64,000 bases of DNA, taken from positions 74,617 through 138,616 of the forward strand of contig NZ_CAMIBP010000002.1 in assembly GCF_946223165.1 (NCBI RefSeq), in the 5' to 3' direction. Origin of the DNA: an uncultured Corynebacterium sp. (lineage in GTDB: Bacteria; Actinomycetota; Actinomycetes; Mycobacteriales; Mycobacteriaceae). The notes beneath the pieces were generated by a model. It ran no database searches, was not told where the DNA came from, and saw only the letters and a program-made list of their open reading frames with translations. Positions 8,674-18,100 of this stretch are shown here, piece by piece (within the stretch, counting starts at the first letter, position 1; every line of letters starts with the position of its first letter). A program made the translations under genes and the position numbers.

Positions 8674-9300
8674 CTACAGACTTGCCCGACGGATAGCGCT
8701 CGCGTCACCCTCGATAGTCACATGCGCGACATCGCGTCCATAGGTCCACAGGACCAACTCACCCACGGACCCCAACACGCGCACCACATCGCCGCCCTTG
8801 GTCGCAACCCCGTTCTTATCCGCGACCAGAATCCGCGGGTAGCCCTCCGCAAACAGGGCCACCGGCTGCGTGGACTTGGACAGCATACGCTTGGACAACA
8901 TCTTGAGCGTCGAATACAGCCGATCGTTAGTGGCCGTGGAAAACTCCCGCTCGTCGATGCGGCCATTCGCCCGGCGCACGTCTTCTAGATGAATGAAGTG
9001 TTCGGCAAAGTTAATCTGACTGTCGACGTAGCGCGTCGGGTTGTACGTGGACGCTCCCCTCCCCCAGTCATCCACCAGCTCATCAAAGTCACGTGCGCGC
9101 GCCGCATCCATCGCCGCGTCCAGGCGGCCAGCAAGGGCAGGGATGAACATTCCCGCTACAGCGTCCACGCGATTCTGGCGCACCCACAGGTGCGCTGCCA
9201 GATCACGAGTGGTCCAGCCCTCGCACAGCGTCGGCGCGTCAGGGCCTAGTTCATGAAACAGCGCGACAAGGCGGGCGCGCTCAGCAGAAGAAAACGACAT
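8674..9300 (-). CDS. TIGR03085-type DinB/mycothiol-dependent maleylpyruvate isomerase-like protein
   Basis: The protein has 208 residues from the ATG at 9300 (MSFSSAERAR). It begins with the helical bundle typical of the mycothiol-dependent maleylpyruvate isomerase N-terminal/DinB group, with metal-ligand candidates in LCEGWTTRDLAAHLWVR and NFAEHFIHLEDVRRANG. These His residues sit where the family binds a divalent metal. The family acts in thiol-dependent detoxification, but this subgroup has no assigned reaction that I know. An upstream in-frame start at 9321 was rejected because a TAAGCT -10 fits leaderless initiation at 9300. Confidence 0.82.
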   Translation of the reverse strand: MSFSSAERARLVALFHELGPDAPTLCEGWTTRDLAAHLWVRQNRVDAVAGMFIPALAGRLDAAMDAARARDFDELVDDWGRGASTYNPTRYVDSQINFAEHFIHLEDVRRANGRIDEREFSTATNDRLYSTLKMLSKRMLSKSTQPVALFAEGYPRILVADKNGVATKGGDVVRVLGSVGELVLWTYGRDVAHVTIEGDASAIRRASL

Positions 9301-9307
9301 GAGCCCC

Positions 9308-9313
9308 AGCTTA
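9308..9313 (-). promoter_or_regulatory. -10 element, leaderless spacing, TIGR03085 gene
   Basis: TAAGCT on the minus strand ends 7 nt before the ATG at 9300. Confidence 0.5.
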
Positions 9314-9391
9314 CTCACCACACCGGCGCTTGGCCGTTGGGTAGAAGCTAGGGCTCAGTTCTACGGGAACGCGACGTGTAGGTATCCGACC

Positions 9392-11542
9392 TTAGAGCGA
9401 CTCACGCGACGCATGCACCTCGTCGTCCTCGGCCACAACATTGCCGGAGGCGGTCGGGACGATGGTCGGCAGGATAACCGGCTCACGCTTGTACTTGGAT
9501 TCCATGAGCTTGGCCACCTTGCGGCGCAGCTTCTGCACCATGCGGTAGGTGTCGTTCTCGCCCTCGGCGGCGAGGTCGTTCATGGTGTTCTCCACCAGCT
9601 TTGCCACCTCCGGGACGACGTCGCGGTCGTCATCGGAGAAGCCCGTGGTGGACACGGTCGGGTGCTCCATGAGGCGCATCGTGCGGTTGTCGATGACGCA
9701 GGTGATGGAAACGACGCCGCCGGAGCCCAAGTTGGTACGGTCCGCCAGGGTGTCGGCGTCGACCTCACCCATGGAGACGCCGTCGACGTAGAGGTTACCC
9801 ACGGGGATCTGGCCCACGACCTGGGCGCGGCCCTTGTGCAGGTCAACGACGACACCGTTCTGGGCGAGGACCACGCGGTCGCGCTCCACGCCGGTGGAGA
9901 CGGCCAGTTCCTTGTTGGCGCGCAGGTGGCGCCACTCGCCGTGGACCGGCATGGCGTTGCGCGGGCGTGCGGCGTTATACAGGAAGAGCAGCTCGCCGCC
10001 GTAACCGTGGCCGGAAGCGTGAACCTTGGCTTCCTTGTTGGTAATGACCTCAACGCCGATCTGGGCGAGCATGTTGATGACGCCGTAGACGGCCTCCTCG
10101 TTGCCCGGAATGAGGGAGGAGGAGAAGATGATGAGGTCGCCGTCACGGACGGTGATCTGGCGGTGCTCACGGCGGGCCATGCGGGACAGGGCCGCCATCG
10201 GCTCGCCCTGAGTGCCGGTGGTAATGAGGACGACCTTGTGCGGGGCCATCTTGGCGGCCTCGTCGATCGGGATGATCGTGCCGCGCGGGACCTTGAGGAA
10301 GCCCATCTTCTCTGCGATCTCCATGTTGCGCATCATGGAGCGGCCGTTGAAGGCCACCTTGCGGCCAGCGGCCACGGCGGCATCGATAGCAGCCTGCACG
10401 CGGTAGACATTGGAGGCGAAGGACGCGATGATGACGCGCTGGCGCGCGCCGGCCACTAGGCGCTTGAACGTGGCAGGGATGTCACCCTCGGAGGAGGACA
10501 CACCCGGAATGTTAGCGTTGGTGGAGTCACAGAGCATGAGGTCCACACCCTCGTCGCCGTAACGGGACAGAGCCGGAAGATCCGTCGGGCGGTGATCCAG
10601 CGGGGTCTGATCCAGCTTGATGTCGCCGGTGTGGATGATGTTGCCGGCCGGGGTGCCCAGCATGATGCCCAAGGCGTCCGGCACGGAGTGGTTGACGGCC
10701 CAGAAGCGCAGGCGGAACGGGCCGAAGTTGATATCGGACTTCTCGTTGACCTCGATGAACTTGGGCTTCTGGCGGTGCTCCTTGCACTTCGCGGCGATGA
10801 GCGCGATGGTGAAACGGGAGGCGACGATCGGCAGGTCCGGGCGCAGCTTGAGCAGCCACGGAATGGCGCCGATGTGGTCCTCGTGCGCGTGGGTGACGAC
10901 GAGAGCCTTGACCTTCTTCATCTTGTTTTCAATCGGACCGAAGTCCGGCAGGATGAGGTCCACGCCCGGCTCGTCGGAGGACGGGAAGAGCACGCCACAG
11001 TCGATGATGAGCATGTCATCCTGGTACTCGAAGACGGTCATGTTTCGCCCAATCTCGGAGATGCCGCCCAAGGCGTAGAGACGCAGGGCGTCCTTCGGCT
11101 GCTTCGGGGGCTCCGGCAGGCGACGGGTCAGGTCCGCGCCCTGCATGGACTTAGGCACGTTGCGGCGGTTCTGGTTGTTACGGCCACGGCCGTTGCGGCC
11201 ATTGTTATTGCCGTTGCCACCGTTGTTGTTGCCGTTGGACTCGGCGTTGTTGCCGTTGCCGTTGTTGCCGTTGCCGTTGGAACGGGAGCGGCCGCGGCCG
11301 CCACGGGAGCCGCGGGAGCGGCGGCGGTTGCCGGTATCGTCGCCCGAATCGGAATCGGACACAGCGCCAGCGTTGCCGCCGTTAGTGGCGGAATCGGCAG
11401 CGTTCACCGCGGGTGCGGAGGCAGGCTCAGAGGGGGCCTGAAAAACCGGCGAAGCCGCCTCGTTCGAGGTAGCTTCCGTGTTTTCTGCCGGCGGACCCGC
11501 CTTGCGGGTGACCTTCCGGGAGCGGTTGCGGGGTTCAGTCAT
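9392..11542 (-). CDS. rnj: Ribonuclease J
   Basis: This 716-residue metallo-beta-lactamase/beta-CASP nuclease has the zinc-binding motif HAHEDHIGAIPWL near residue 217, further His/Asp ligands (FWAVNHSVPDALG, IIHTGDIKLD), the beta-CASP region and a C-terminal domain. It acts as a 5'-3' exo- and endoribonuclease in rRNA and mRNA processing. About 130 N-terminal residues precede the catalytic core and contain an Arg/Ser then Asn/Gly-rich low-complexity tract (roughly residues 70-130), probably disordered and RNA-binding. It starts two bases after the dapA stop, so it is the last gene of the dapB-thyX-dapA-rnj cluster. Confidence 0.95.
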   Translation of the reverse strand: MTEPRNRSRKVTRKAGPPAENTEATSNEAASPVFQAPSEPASAPAVNAADSATNGGNAGAVSDSDSGDDTGNRRRSRGSRGGRGRSRSNGNGNNGNGNNAESNGNNNGGNGNNNGRNGRGRNNQNRRNVPKSMQGADLTRRLPEPPKQPKDALRLYALGGISEIGRNMTVFEYQDDMLIIDCGVLFPSSDEPGVDLILPDFGPIENKMKKVKALVVTHAHEDHIGAIPWLLKLRPDLPIVASRFTIALIAAKCKEHRQKPKFIEVNEKSDINFGPFRLRFWAVNHSVPDALGIMLGTPAGNIIHTGDIKLDQTPLDHRPTDLPALSRYGDEGVDLMLCDSTNANIPGVSSSEGDIPATFKRLVAGARQRVIIASFASNVYRVQAAIDAAVAAGRKVAFNGRSMMRNMEIAEKMGFLKVPRGTIIPIDEAAKMAPHKVVLITTGTQGEPMAALSRMARREHRQITVRDGDLIIFSSSLIPGNEEAVYGVINMLAQIGVEVITNKEAKVHASGHGYGGELLFLYNAARPRNAMPVHGEWRHLRANKELAVSTGVERDRVVLAQNGVVVDLHKGRAQVVGQIPVGNLYVDGVSMGEVDADTLADRTNLGSGGVVSITCVIDNRTMRLMEHPTVSTTGFSDDDRDVVPEVAKLVENTMNDLAAEGENDTYRMVQKLRRKVAKLMESKYKREPVILPTIVPTASGNVVAEDDEVHASRESL

Positions 11543-11544
11543 AC

Positions 11545-12453
11545 TTAAAGGACTCCAGTCTTTTCCATGTCTCGACGAAGATCCTCAAGCTCAGCCTCGC
11601 TCGCGGCGAGGACGGGGAGACGAGGATCTCCGCAATCGATGCCCTGCAGGCGCAGGGCAGCTTTAGCTAATGTTGCTCCACCCAGGCGCGCCTGCGCGTG
11701 GATGAGCGGGGTCAAAATGGTGGCGTTTATCTCGCGCGCACGCGCCAGATCGCCTTCTTCAAATGAAGTATAGAGTTCCGCCAACGCGCGCGGGGCGGCG
11801 TGGCCGACGACGGAGATAACGCCCGATGCACCAAGGGCAAGCCAGGGGATGTTGAGCGGATCGTCGCCGGAGTACCAGGCCAAGCCGGTCTCACGCATGA
11901 GCTCGGCGCCGAGGCCAAGGTTGCCCTTGGCGTCCTTCACGGCTTTGACGGTGGGAAGTTCTGCCAGTCGACGCAACGTGTCGGCCTCGATGGCGATGCC
12001 TGAGCGGCCAGGAATGTCGTAGACGCAGATCGGAAGATCGACAGCGTTCGACAGAGCGGCAAAGTGGGCGTAGACGCCCTCCTGCGAAGGCTTGGAGTAA
12101 TACGGGGTCACCACCAGGAGGCTATCGGCGCCGACCTGAGCGGCGTCACGGGCCATCGCAATGGTGGCGGCGGTGTTGTTCGTGCCAACGCCGGCGCAGA
12201 TCTTCGCGCGGTCCCCTACCTCATCCTTCACGGCCTTGAGCAGCTCGACCTTTTCGGCCGCCGACGTGGTCGGCGATTCACCCGTGGTCCCGGACACGAT
12301 CAACGAATCGATTCCGTTGTCCACCAGGTGCGCGGCGAGGCGTCGTGCCCCGGCCACGTCCAGCGCGCCGTCACGGTCAAACGGGGTGACCATGGCGACG
12401 CCGACGCGACCAAAGGTCTCGACGCCGGTCTTAGCTGTCATACCTGTGCTCAT
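11545..12453 (-). CDS. dapA: 4-hydroxy-tetrahydrodipicolinate synthase
   Basis: This 302-residue TIM-barrel enzyme condenses pyruvate with aspartate semialdehyde, the first step of the diaminopimelate/lysine branch. It shows SGTTGESPTTSAAEK near the N-terminus, the Tyr of VVTPYYSKPSQEG and the Schiff-base Lys in AVKDAKGNLGL. The ATG at 12453 (MSTGMTAKTG) matches the known Corynebacterium N-terminus, and a well-placed -10 indicates a leaderless transcript. A longer frame to 12642 overlaps thyX and is rejected. It lies between thyX and rnj. Confidence 0.96.
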   Translation of the reverse strand: MSTGMTAKTGVETFGRVGVAMVTPFDRDGALDVAGARRLAAHLVDNGIDSLIVSGTTGESPTTSAAEKVELLKAVKDEVGDRAKICAGVGTNNTAATIAMARDAAQVGADSLLVVTPYYSKPSQEGVYAHFAALSNAVDLPICVYDIPGRSGIAIEADTLRRLAELPTVKAVKDAKGNLGLGAELMRETGLAWYSGDDPLNIPWLALGASGVISVVGHAAPRALAELYTSFEEGDLARAREINATILTPLIHAQARLGGATLAKAALRLQGIDCGDPRLPVLAASEAELEDLRRDMEKTGVL

Positions 12454-12461
12454 GGGTGTCA

Positions 12462-12467
12462 AGATTA
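12462..12467 (-). promoter_or_regulatory. -10 element of dapA, leaderless spacing
   Basis: TAATCT on the minus strand ends 8 nt before the dapA ATG, in the 86-nt gap after thyX. No ribosome-binding site is visible, so dapA probably has its own promoter within the cluster. Confidence 0.65.
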
Positions 12468-12539
12468 CCCGCACCCGGAGCAAATTACGGCATTGGGGCA
12501 TGCGGGCGGCCAAAAATTCCGCCGACCGCCGACGGCCCC

Positions 12540-13289
12540 TTAGGCGTAGGGGCTTGACGCCATCTCCGTGCCGTCGGGCAGCTGCGAGATGTGGAAGTCG
12601 CTGAACAACACGGGGGCCTGGCCGCGCAGAATCTTGAGGCACTCGACGGCTACCGTGCGCATCTCTTCGTCCGCGTGCTCCGTGGCGTGGGCGCCGATAA
12701 AGCCGCGCCAGGCGCGGTAGTTGCCGGTGACCACAATGCGGGACTCGGTGGCATTGGGCAGGATCGCGCGGGCTGCCTGGCGTGCCTGCTTGAGCCGCAG
12801 CAGCGCGTTGGGTTCCTCATCCAGCTTTTCTTCGAGGGAGCGAAGCAGCTCGTCGTAGACAAAGCGGGACTCGTCGACGGCCTGGAGCATGAGCCGGGTG
12901 AGCTCCTCATCCTCGCGGATGAGCTTGGGCAGCACCACCTGCGGCTCCTCCGGGTGCACGAAGCGCTGGGAGAGCTGAGAGTAGGAGAAGTGGCGGTGGC
13001 GCACCAGCTCGTGGCTGGCCGCGCGCGAGATGCCGCGGATGTAGAGGGTGGCTACAGCGTGCTCGAGGAGCGCGTCGTGCCCCACCTCGAGGATGTGGTG
13101 CAGGTAGGACTCGTTCGTCGCGGTGCGCGGGTTGGGCTTGTCAAAGGACTCGTAGCAGGCGCGGCCCGCGAATTCGACGAGGGCCTCGCCGTCCGTGGCG
13201 GCGGCATCGCGCTCCCAGTCGACGCCGGCCGGGGCGTGGAACTGCGTGGCCGCGATGAGCTGGATGTCCAGCTGGCTTTGTTGCGCCAT
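12540..13289 (-). CDS. thyX: FAD-dependent thymidylate synthase
   Basis: The 249-residue protein has the diagnostic ThyX motif RHRxxSxxxxSxR, seen as RHRHFSYSQLSQR near residue 100. It converts dUMP to dTMP with methylene-tetrahydrofolate and FAD, and acts as a homotetramer in the cytoplasm. The C-terminal half contains the conserved NYRAWRGFIGAH segment. The start is ATG at 13289, 4 nt after the dapB stop, so the two are co-transcribed. In the classic corynebacterial lysine cluster this is the open reading frame between dapB and dapA. Confidence 0.96.
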   Translation of the reverse strand: MAQQSQLDIQLIAATQFHAPAGVDWERDAAATDGEALVEFAGRACYESFDKPNPRTATNESYLHHILEVGHDALLEHAVATLYIRGISRAASHELVRHRHFSYSQLSQRFVHPEEPQVVLPKLIREDEELTRLMLQAVDESRFVYDELLRSLEEKLDEEPNALLRLKQARQAARAILPNATESRIVVTGNYRAWRGFIGAHATEHADEEMRTVAVECLKILRGQAPVLFSDFHISQLPDGTEMASSPYA

Positions 13290-13293
13290 CGGT

Positions 13294-14040
13294 CTAGAGC
13301 CCCAGGTAGGAGTCGAGGCCCACGGTCAGGCCGGGGTGCTCGGTGATCTGGCGCACGCCGACGAGCACGCCCGGGGTAAACGAGGAGCGATCGTAGGAAT
13401 CCTGGCGGATGGTCAGGGACTGGCCCTGCGTGCCGAAGATGACCTCCTCGTGCGCGACCATGCCCTGCATGCGCACCGCGTGGACGTGGACGCCGTCGAC
13501 GTCGGCGCCGCGCGCGCCGTCGAGGGATTGCTCGGTCTTGTCCGGCATGGCGCCCAGGCCGGCCTCCTTGCGGGCGGCGGCGATGCCCTGCGCGGTGTGC
13601 ACGGCCGTGCCCGACGGCGCGTCCAGCTTGTTGGGGTGGTGCAGCTCCACGACCTCGGCGGTGTCGAAGAACTTGGCGGCCTGCTTGGCGAAGACCATGG
13701 TGAGCACCGCGGAGATGGCGAAGTTCGGGGCAATGAGCACGTGGCCCGCACCCTCGGCCTGGGTCCACTGCTCCACCTGAGCCAGCCGCTCGGCATCAAA
13801 GCCGGTGGTGCCCACCACGCAGTGGATGCCGTGGGAGACGCAGAACTCCAGGTTGTCCATGACCACGCCCGGCTGCGTGAAATCCACGATGACCTCCGCG
13901 CCGTTATCCACCAGCGTCTGCAGCGGGGTCTCGCGGTTGATTTCCGCCACGAGCTCCATATCGTCCGCGGCGTTGACGCCCTCCACAATGGCCTGTCCCA
14001 CGCGTCCCTTGGCGCCCAGCACGCCGACCTTGATGGTCAT
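13294..14040 (-). CDS. dapB: 4-hydroxy-tetrahydrodipicolinate reductase
   Basis: This 248-residue NAD(P)H-dependent reductase follows DapA in the diaminopimelate pathway. The N-terminal Rossmann motif is VGVLGAKGRVGQAIVEG, and the catalytic/substrate region is ELHHPNKLDAPSGTA near residues 125-140. The ATG at 14040 has an AGAGGA ribosome-binding site. It heads the dapB-thyX-dapA-rnj cluster and is divergent from the glyoxalase-fold gene. Confidence 0.96.
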   Translation of the reverse strand: MTIKVGVLGAKGRVGQAIVEGVNAADDMELVAEINRETPLQTLVDNGAEVIVDFTQPGVVMDNLEFCVSHGIHCVVGTTGFDAERLAQVEQWTQAEGAGHVLIAPNFAISAVLTMVFAKQAAKFFDTAEVVELHHPNKLDAPSGTAVHTAQGIAAARKEAGLGAMPDKTEQSLDGARGADVDGVHVHAVRMQGMVAHEEVIFGTQGQSLTIRQDSYDRSSFTPGVLVGVRQITEHPGLTVGLDSYLGL

Positions 14041-14189
14041 GAAAGTCCTCTTTCTCTCGGCAGTCCTTATAAAGGCGCAGCTTCCTGCACCAAACTCCGC
14101 CAAGTCTACCGCCGCACCTGCAGCGCTTGGGCGTACCGCCCCGGCCGCGTGCGCCGCTCCCCTTGCGGTCCCGCGCTGCGCTGGTCCCC

Positions 14190-14579
14190 ATGAAGATCTA
14201 TATTTCCTCCGTCCTCGTCGATGACGTCGCCCGCGCCTACGATTTTTATGTAGGAACGCTGGGTTTTGAGGTCCGCGACGACGTCACCGCCGGTGACTAC
14301 CGTTGGCTCACCGTCTGCAACCCGGGCGACCGGGACGGTGCGCAACTTCTGCTGGAGCCCAAGGGCCACCCTGCCGCAGGACCCTCTACCGAGGCGCTGA
14401 AAAACGACGGAATCCCCCTGACCCAGTTCCTCTCCGACGACGTCGCCGCCGAGTACGAAAAACTTCAGGCCAAGGGGGTTCGTTTCACGCTCGAGCCCAC
14501 CGACGTCGGGCCCTCCATCATCGCCATCTTTGACGACACGGTAGGCAACCTCATCCAGTTGGTGCAGCTCAAGCGCTAA
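14190..14579 (+). CDS. VOC (glyoxalase/bleomycin resistance) family protein
   Basis: This 129-residue protein has the paired beta-alpha-beta-beta-beta modules of the vicinal oxygen chelate fold, starting KIYISSVLVDDVARAYDFY and ending with the common metal-ligand Glu-containing segment replaced by FDDTVGNLIQLVQ. The substrate cannot be told; close relatives are annotated only as glyoxalase-like. It stands alone, divergent from dapB. Its last four bases overlap the end of the VapC relic on the other strand. No strong ribosome-binding site is seen upstream. Confidence 0.85.
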   Translation: MKIYISSVLVDDVARAYDFYVGTLGFEVRDDVTAGDYRWLTVCNPGDRDGAQLLLEPKGHPAAGPSTEALKNDGIPLTQFLSDDVAAEYEKLQAKGVRFTLEPTDVGPSIIAIFDDTVGNLIQLVQLKR

Positions 14580-14918
14580 GAGTTGAGAGACCAAGGGTTG
14601 ACAACTTCGAGTCCCGGAAAGTCAAAATCCTTTATATTCCTGGTCACCATGCAGAGATCATGCCGGAGCGCTGTAGCAGCAAGGAACAAGTCGACACATG
14701 GCCGCGGCTTAGGATAGTTGAGTTGCGCAGGGCACGCTGTTTGGCGTCGCGACCGTGGAGCCGTTCACTACCTGCTCGAATTTTCGCAAACACTGAACGA
14801 GGAAGTATACGTCTGCACGGCAGCCGTCTTGTCGGCCCATGCTACGAACACCCGGGTTTATTGTGCACGGGCCTTTTCGCATTTCGCTCAGGATGTTTGT
14901 ATCTACGAGAAAACTCAC
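14576..14918 (-). pseudogene. VapC-like PIN-domain toxin, frameshifted
   Basis: The N-terminus from the GTG at 14918 reads MSFLVDTNILSEMRKGP, the first PIN-domain strand with its catalytic Asp. A second frame continues the match (SVFAKIRAGSERLHGRDAK), and a third ends with the PIN-domain tail TALRHDLCMVTRNIKDFDF followed by NPW and a stop at 14576. At least two frameshifts are therefore needed to read it through. The total length of about 114 codons is a little short of a normal VapC, so small deletions are likely. The start overlaps the antitoxin stop as GTGA. Confidence 0.82.
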
Positions 14919-15050
14919 AGATCCACTTCCCGCTGCTCATAGCCACGAGCCGGCAACAGGATATCAACGTCATCGCAAGACTCATCCGGTGACGACAATG
15001 CTTCACACAGTGAAATGCCCCCCCCAGATTACGAGCCCTGTGGGCAGTAA
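14915..15050 (-). pseudogene. Cognate antitoxin remnant
   Basis: Immediately upstream of the toxin, a frame ends DILLPARGYEQREVDL with a TGA at 14917-14915 that overlaps the toxin GTG. The readable part extends back about 30 codons and then meets a stop, near a run of eight Gs. The partner family (Phd/YefM or VapB) cannot be named with confidence. With the toxin relic it marks a dead type II toxin-antitoxin module. Nothing else coding is seen between 15050 and 15109. Confidence 0.6.
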
Positions 15051-15109
15051 CGTCCTCATGTAGTGGAGCAAGCACGAGATCTGGTCCATGTTCGCCCCGA
15101 ACATAGACA

Positions 15110-15144
15110 AAGGTGCATGACCGACGTTTTCGGTCATGCACCTT
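15110..15144 (-). terminator. Terminator of putA
   Basis: A perfect 14-bp stem (15110-15123 with 15131-15144, AAGGTGCATGACCG) with a 7-nt loop lies 53 nt beyond the putA stop and is followed on the minus strand by TTTGTCT. Confidence 0.8.
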
Positions 15145-15197
15145 GTAGACCTCTAGTGGTCGCGCCTGAGCCCGCACAACGGCAGGCTATCCCTTTC

Positions 15198-18100
15198 CTA
15201 GCGGGCGATGCCCGCCACGGAGCGCACGATGCCGAAGCGGTGCATGGTCACGGACACGGCCTGCTCGAGCAGGAACGGCAGCAGCTCGCGGCGGCCATCG
15301 GCCAGCACCGGCTGGTCGAGGACCACAGAGTTGGAGCGTACCGCGGCCTCGCGGACGCCGTCCTCGACCGCGCCTAGGGTGCGCACGCGCGCCGACTCCG
15401 CTCCGGAGACCTCGGCGGCAAACGCCGGAGCTTCCTTGATGGTCACGAGGCCGCGCAGGCCGGAGACCTGGGAGGCCAGAGCAGCCGGGGCAGAGAACTC
15501 CGTGACCGTGCCGGTGAGCAGCGCGGCCAGCTCGAGGCGCACGACGTCGCGCAGCGCGAAGCCCTCGCCCAGGCGCACGCGCAGCTTCTCCAGCAGCGGG
15601 CGGTAGCGGAAGATGTTCGCCTCGGACACCAGGCCCGTGCGGTCGTGCTCGCGTCCGAACTCCTCCTGCCATGCCAGCTGATCGAGTTCGGCGGCGCGCC
15701 ACAGCCAGTCGATATCCTCCTGGGACAGGTGCAGCTGCTCGGCGCGCTCGCGCAGCGCGGCCGCCACGTGGAGCTGGACATCGACGTCCTGCGGACGCAG
15801 ATCGCCGTCAGCCCACGTACCCATCTGAGCCACGTAGTTCGGGCCGCCCGCCTTGGCGCCCGGGCCCATGACGGACTTCTTCCAGCCGCCGAAAGACTGG
15901 CGCTGGACGATGGCGCCGGTGATGCCGCGATTAACGTAAGCGTTGCCCACCTCCACGTTGTCCATCCAGTACTTGAGCTCGTCATCGTCAAGCGAGTGGA
16001 TGCCGCCGGTCAGGCCGTAGCCGGTGGAGTTCTGCCAGGCCACGGCCTCTTCCAGCGTCTTTGCGTGCATAATGCCCAGCACCGGGCCGAAGCACTCGTT
16101 GAGGTGGTACCAGGACCCCGGCTTGACGTTGTCGCGGATGCCCGGAGACCACAGGGTGCCCTCCTCGTTGAGCTTTTCCGGCTTGAGCAGCCAGGTCTCC
16201 CCCGGCTCCAGCTGGGTCAGTCCTCGCAGGAGCTTCTCGCCGGGGGCTTCGGTCAGGCCGTTCATCGTCGTGGTGATGTCGAACCCCGGGCCCACCTTGA
16301 GGGTGGTGACGGCATCGAGCAGCTGGTTGCGCAGGCGGTCGGACTCGCCGGCGGCGCCGACGAAAATGACCAGGGAGGCCGCGGAGCACTTCTGGCCGGA
16401 ATGGCCGAATGCGGAGTTGTACAGGTCCGCGATGGCCAGGTCCGGGTCGGCCGCCGGGGTGATGATGAGTGCGTTCTTGCCGGAGGTCTCCGCCATGATG
16501 TTCATCTCCGGGCGCCAGGAGCGGAAGAGCTGGCCGGTCTCCGAGGCGCCGGTGAGGATGACGGCGTCGACGTCCGCATGGGAAATGATCTCCTTGCCGG
16601 CCTCTGCCTCGTCGGTGAAGACCAGCTGCACGAGGTTGCGGTCCAGGCCATGGGCGTCCAGGGCCGCGTGGATGCACTCCACGAGGATCTTCGCGCAGTG
16701 GACCACCTGCGGAGCCGGCTTGATGATGACGGCGGAGCCGGCGCCCAGGGCGCTGACGATGCCGCCGGTGGGGATGGCCACCGGGAAGTTCCACGGCGGG
16801 GTGACCACAGTGACCTGGTTCGGAGTGAACAGGGAGCGGGACTCGTCGAGCAGACGGGCCGAGTGCGCGTAGTAGGTGCAGAAGTCGATGGCCTCGGAGA
16901 CCTCCGGGTCCGTCTGGGAGACGGTCTTGTTGGCCTCGTAGGCGGCGACGTTGATGAGGCGATCGCGGTTGTCCGCGATTGTGTCGGCGATGGTCTCCAG
17001 CACCGCGGCGCGCTCGGCGCCGGTCTTAGCGCCCCACTCGCCCGCCAGGGCCTTGGCGGTGGCGACGGCCGCGGCGGAAGTAGCCGGATCGGTGACCGTG
17101 GCAACGCCGTGGTCGCCTGGCGCGTGTGCCAGGAGCTCGAGTGCCCAGTCGCGGTTAGCCTCGAGCACTGGGTCCGTGTCCGGCTCGTTGGTAAAGCGTC
17201 CGCCGCGGGCAGCCTGGCGGCCCTGGGACTTGGCTTTCTCCTCGATGCGGTTCTGGCCGCGCTTGGCGCCGGCAAAGGTCTCCCAGCGCTGCGCGACCGC
17301 GCGGCGGTACACCTTCTCCTGCTGCTCGATGGGCGTGAGATGAATGTCCTCGGCCAGGCTGTTCGGGTTGATGGATTCGTCGTCCTCCGGGGCAAAGAGG
17401 GCGTAGAGGAAGTTCTCCGCGGCGGAGTTCTCCTCCAGGCGGCGGACGAGGTAGGACACGGCGACGTCGAAGTCGTCCGCGTGGACCACCGGAGTGTAGA
17501 GGATCTGGCGTCCCTCGAATGCCTCGCGCACGGCGGTCTGCTGCGCCGGCGACATGCCCTGGAGCATCTCCGAGTCCAGCATGCGTAGCACGCCGCGGCG
17601 GGTGGCCAGCTCGTAAGCGGTGGCGGCGGTAAATAGGTTGTGGGTGGCGATGCCGATGCGCACGCTGTCCGCAAACTCCGGGCGAATGATGTAATCCAGC
17701 AGGCGGTAGTAGTTGGCGTCCACGTGCTGCTTGTCGGTGTAGGTGGCAATCGGCCACCCGTGGCTCTCCCCTTGGACGGTCTCCATGGACAGGTTGGCGC
17801 CCTTGACGATGCGGATCTTGATCTTGGCGCCGCCGGCGGCCACGCGCTGCTGGCCGAACTCCGCCAGCTCCCGCAGGGCGTCGAAGGTATCCGGCAGGTA
17901 GGCCTGCAAGACGATGCCGCCTTCGTAGTGGAAAAACTCGTCCTCGCTGAGCAGCTCCTTGAACAGGCGAATCGTCAGGTCGAGATCGTGGTACTCCTCC
18001 ATGTCCAGGTTGATGAAGACATCCTTGCGGTTGGCCGCCTCATACAGAGGGCGCAGGCGCTCCTTGAGTCGGGCGATGGATCCGTCATGATCCCAGTGGT

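Noticed and set aside
15645..17588. Long plus-strand open frame opposite putA (647 codons), and similar long frames opposite ftsK, RNase J and infB
   Set aside because: These are shadows caused by high third-position GC in the real genes; the translations are low-complexity and match no family.
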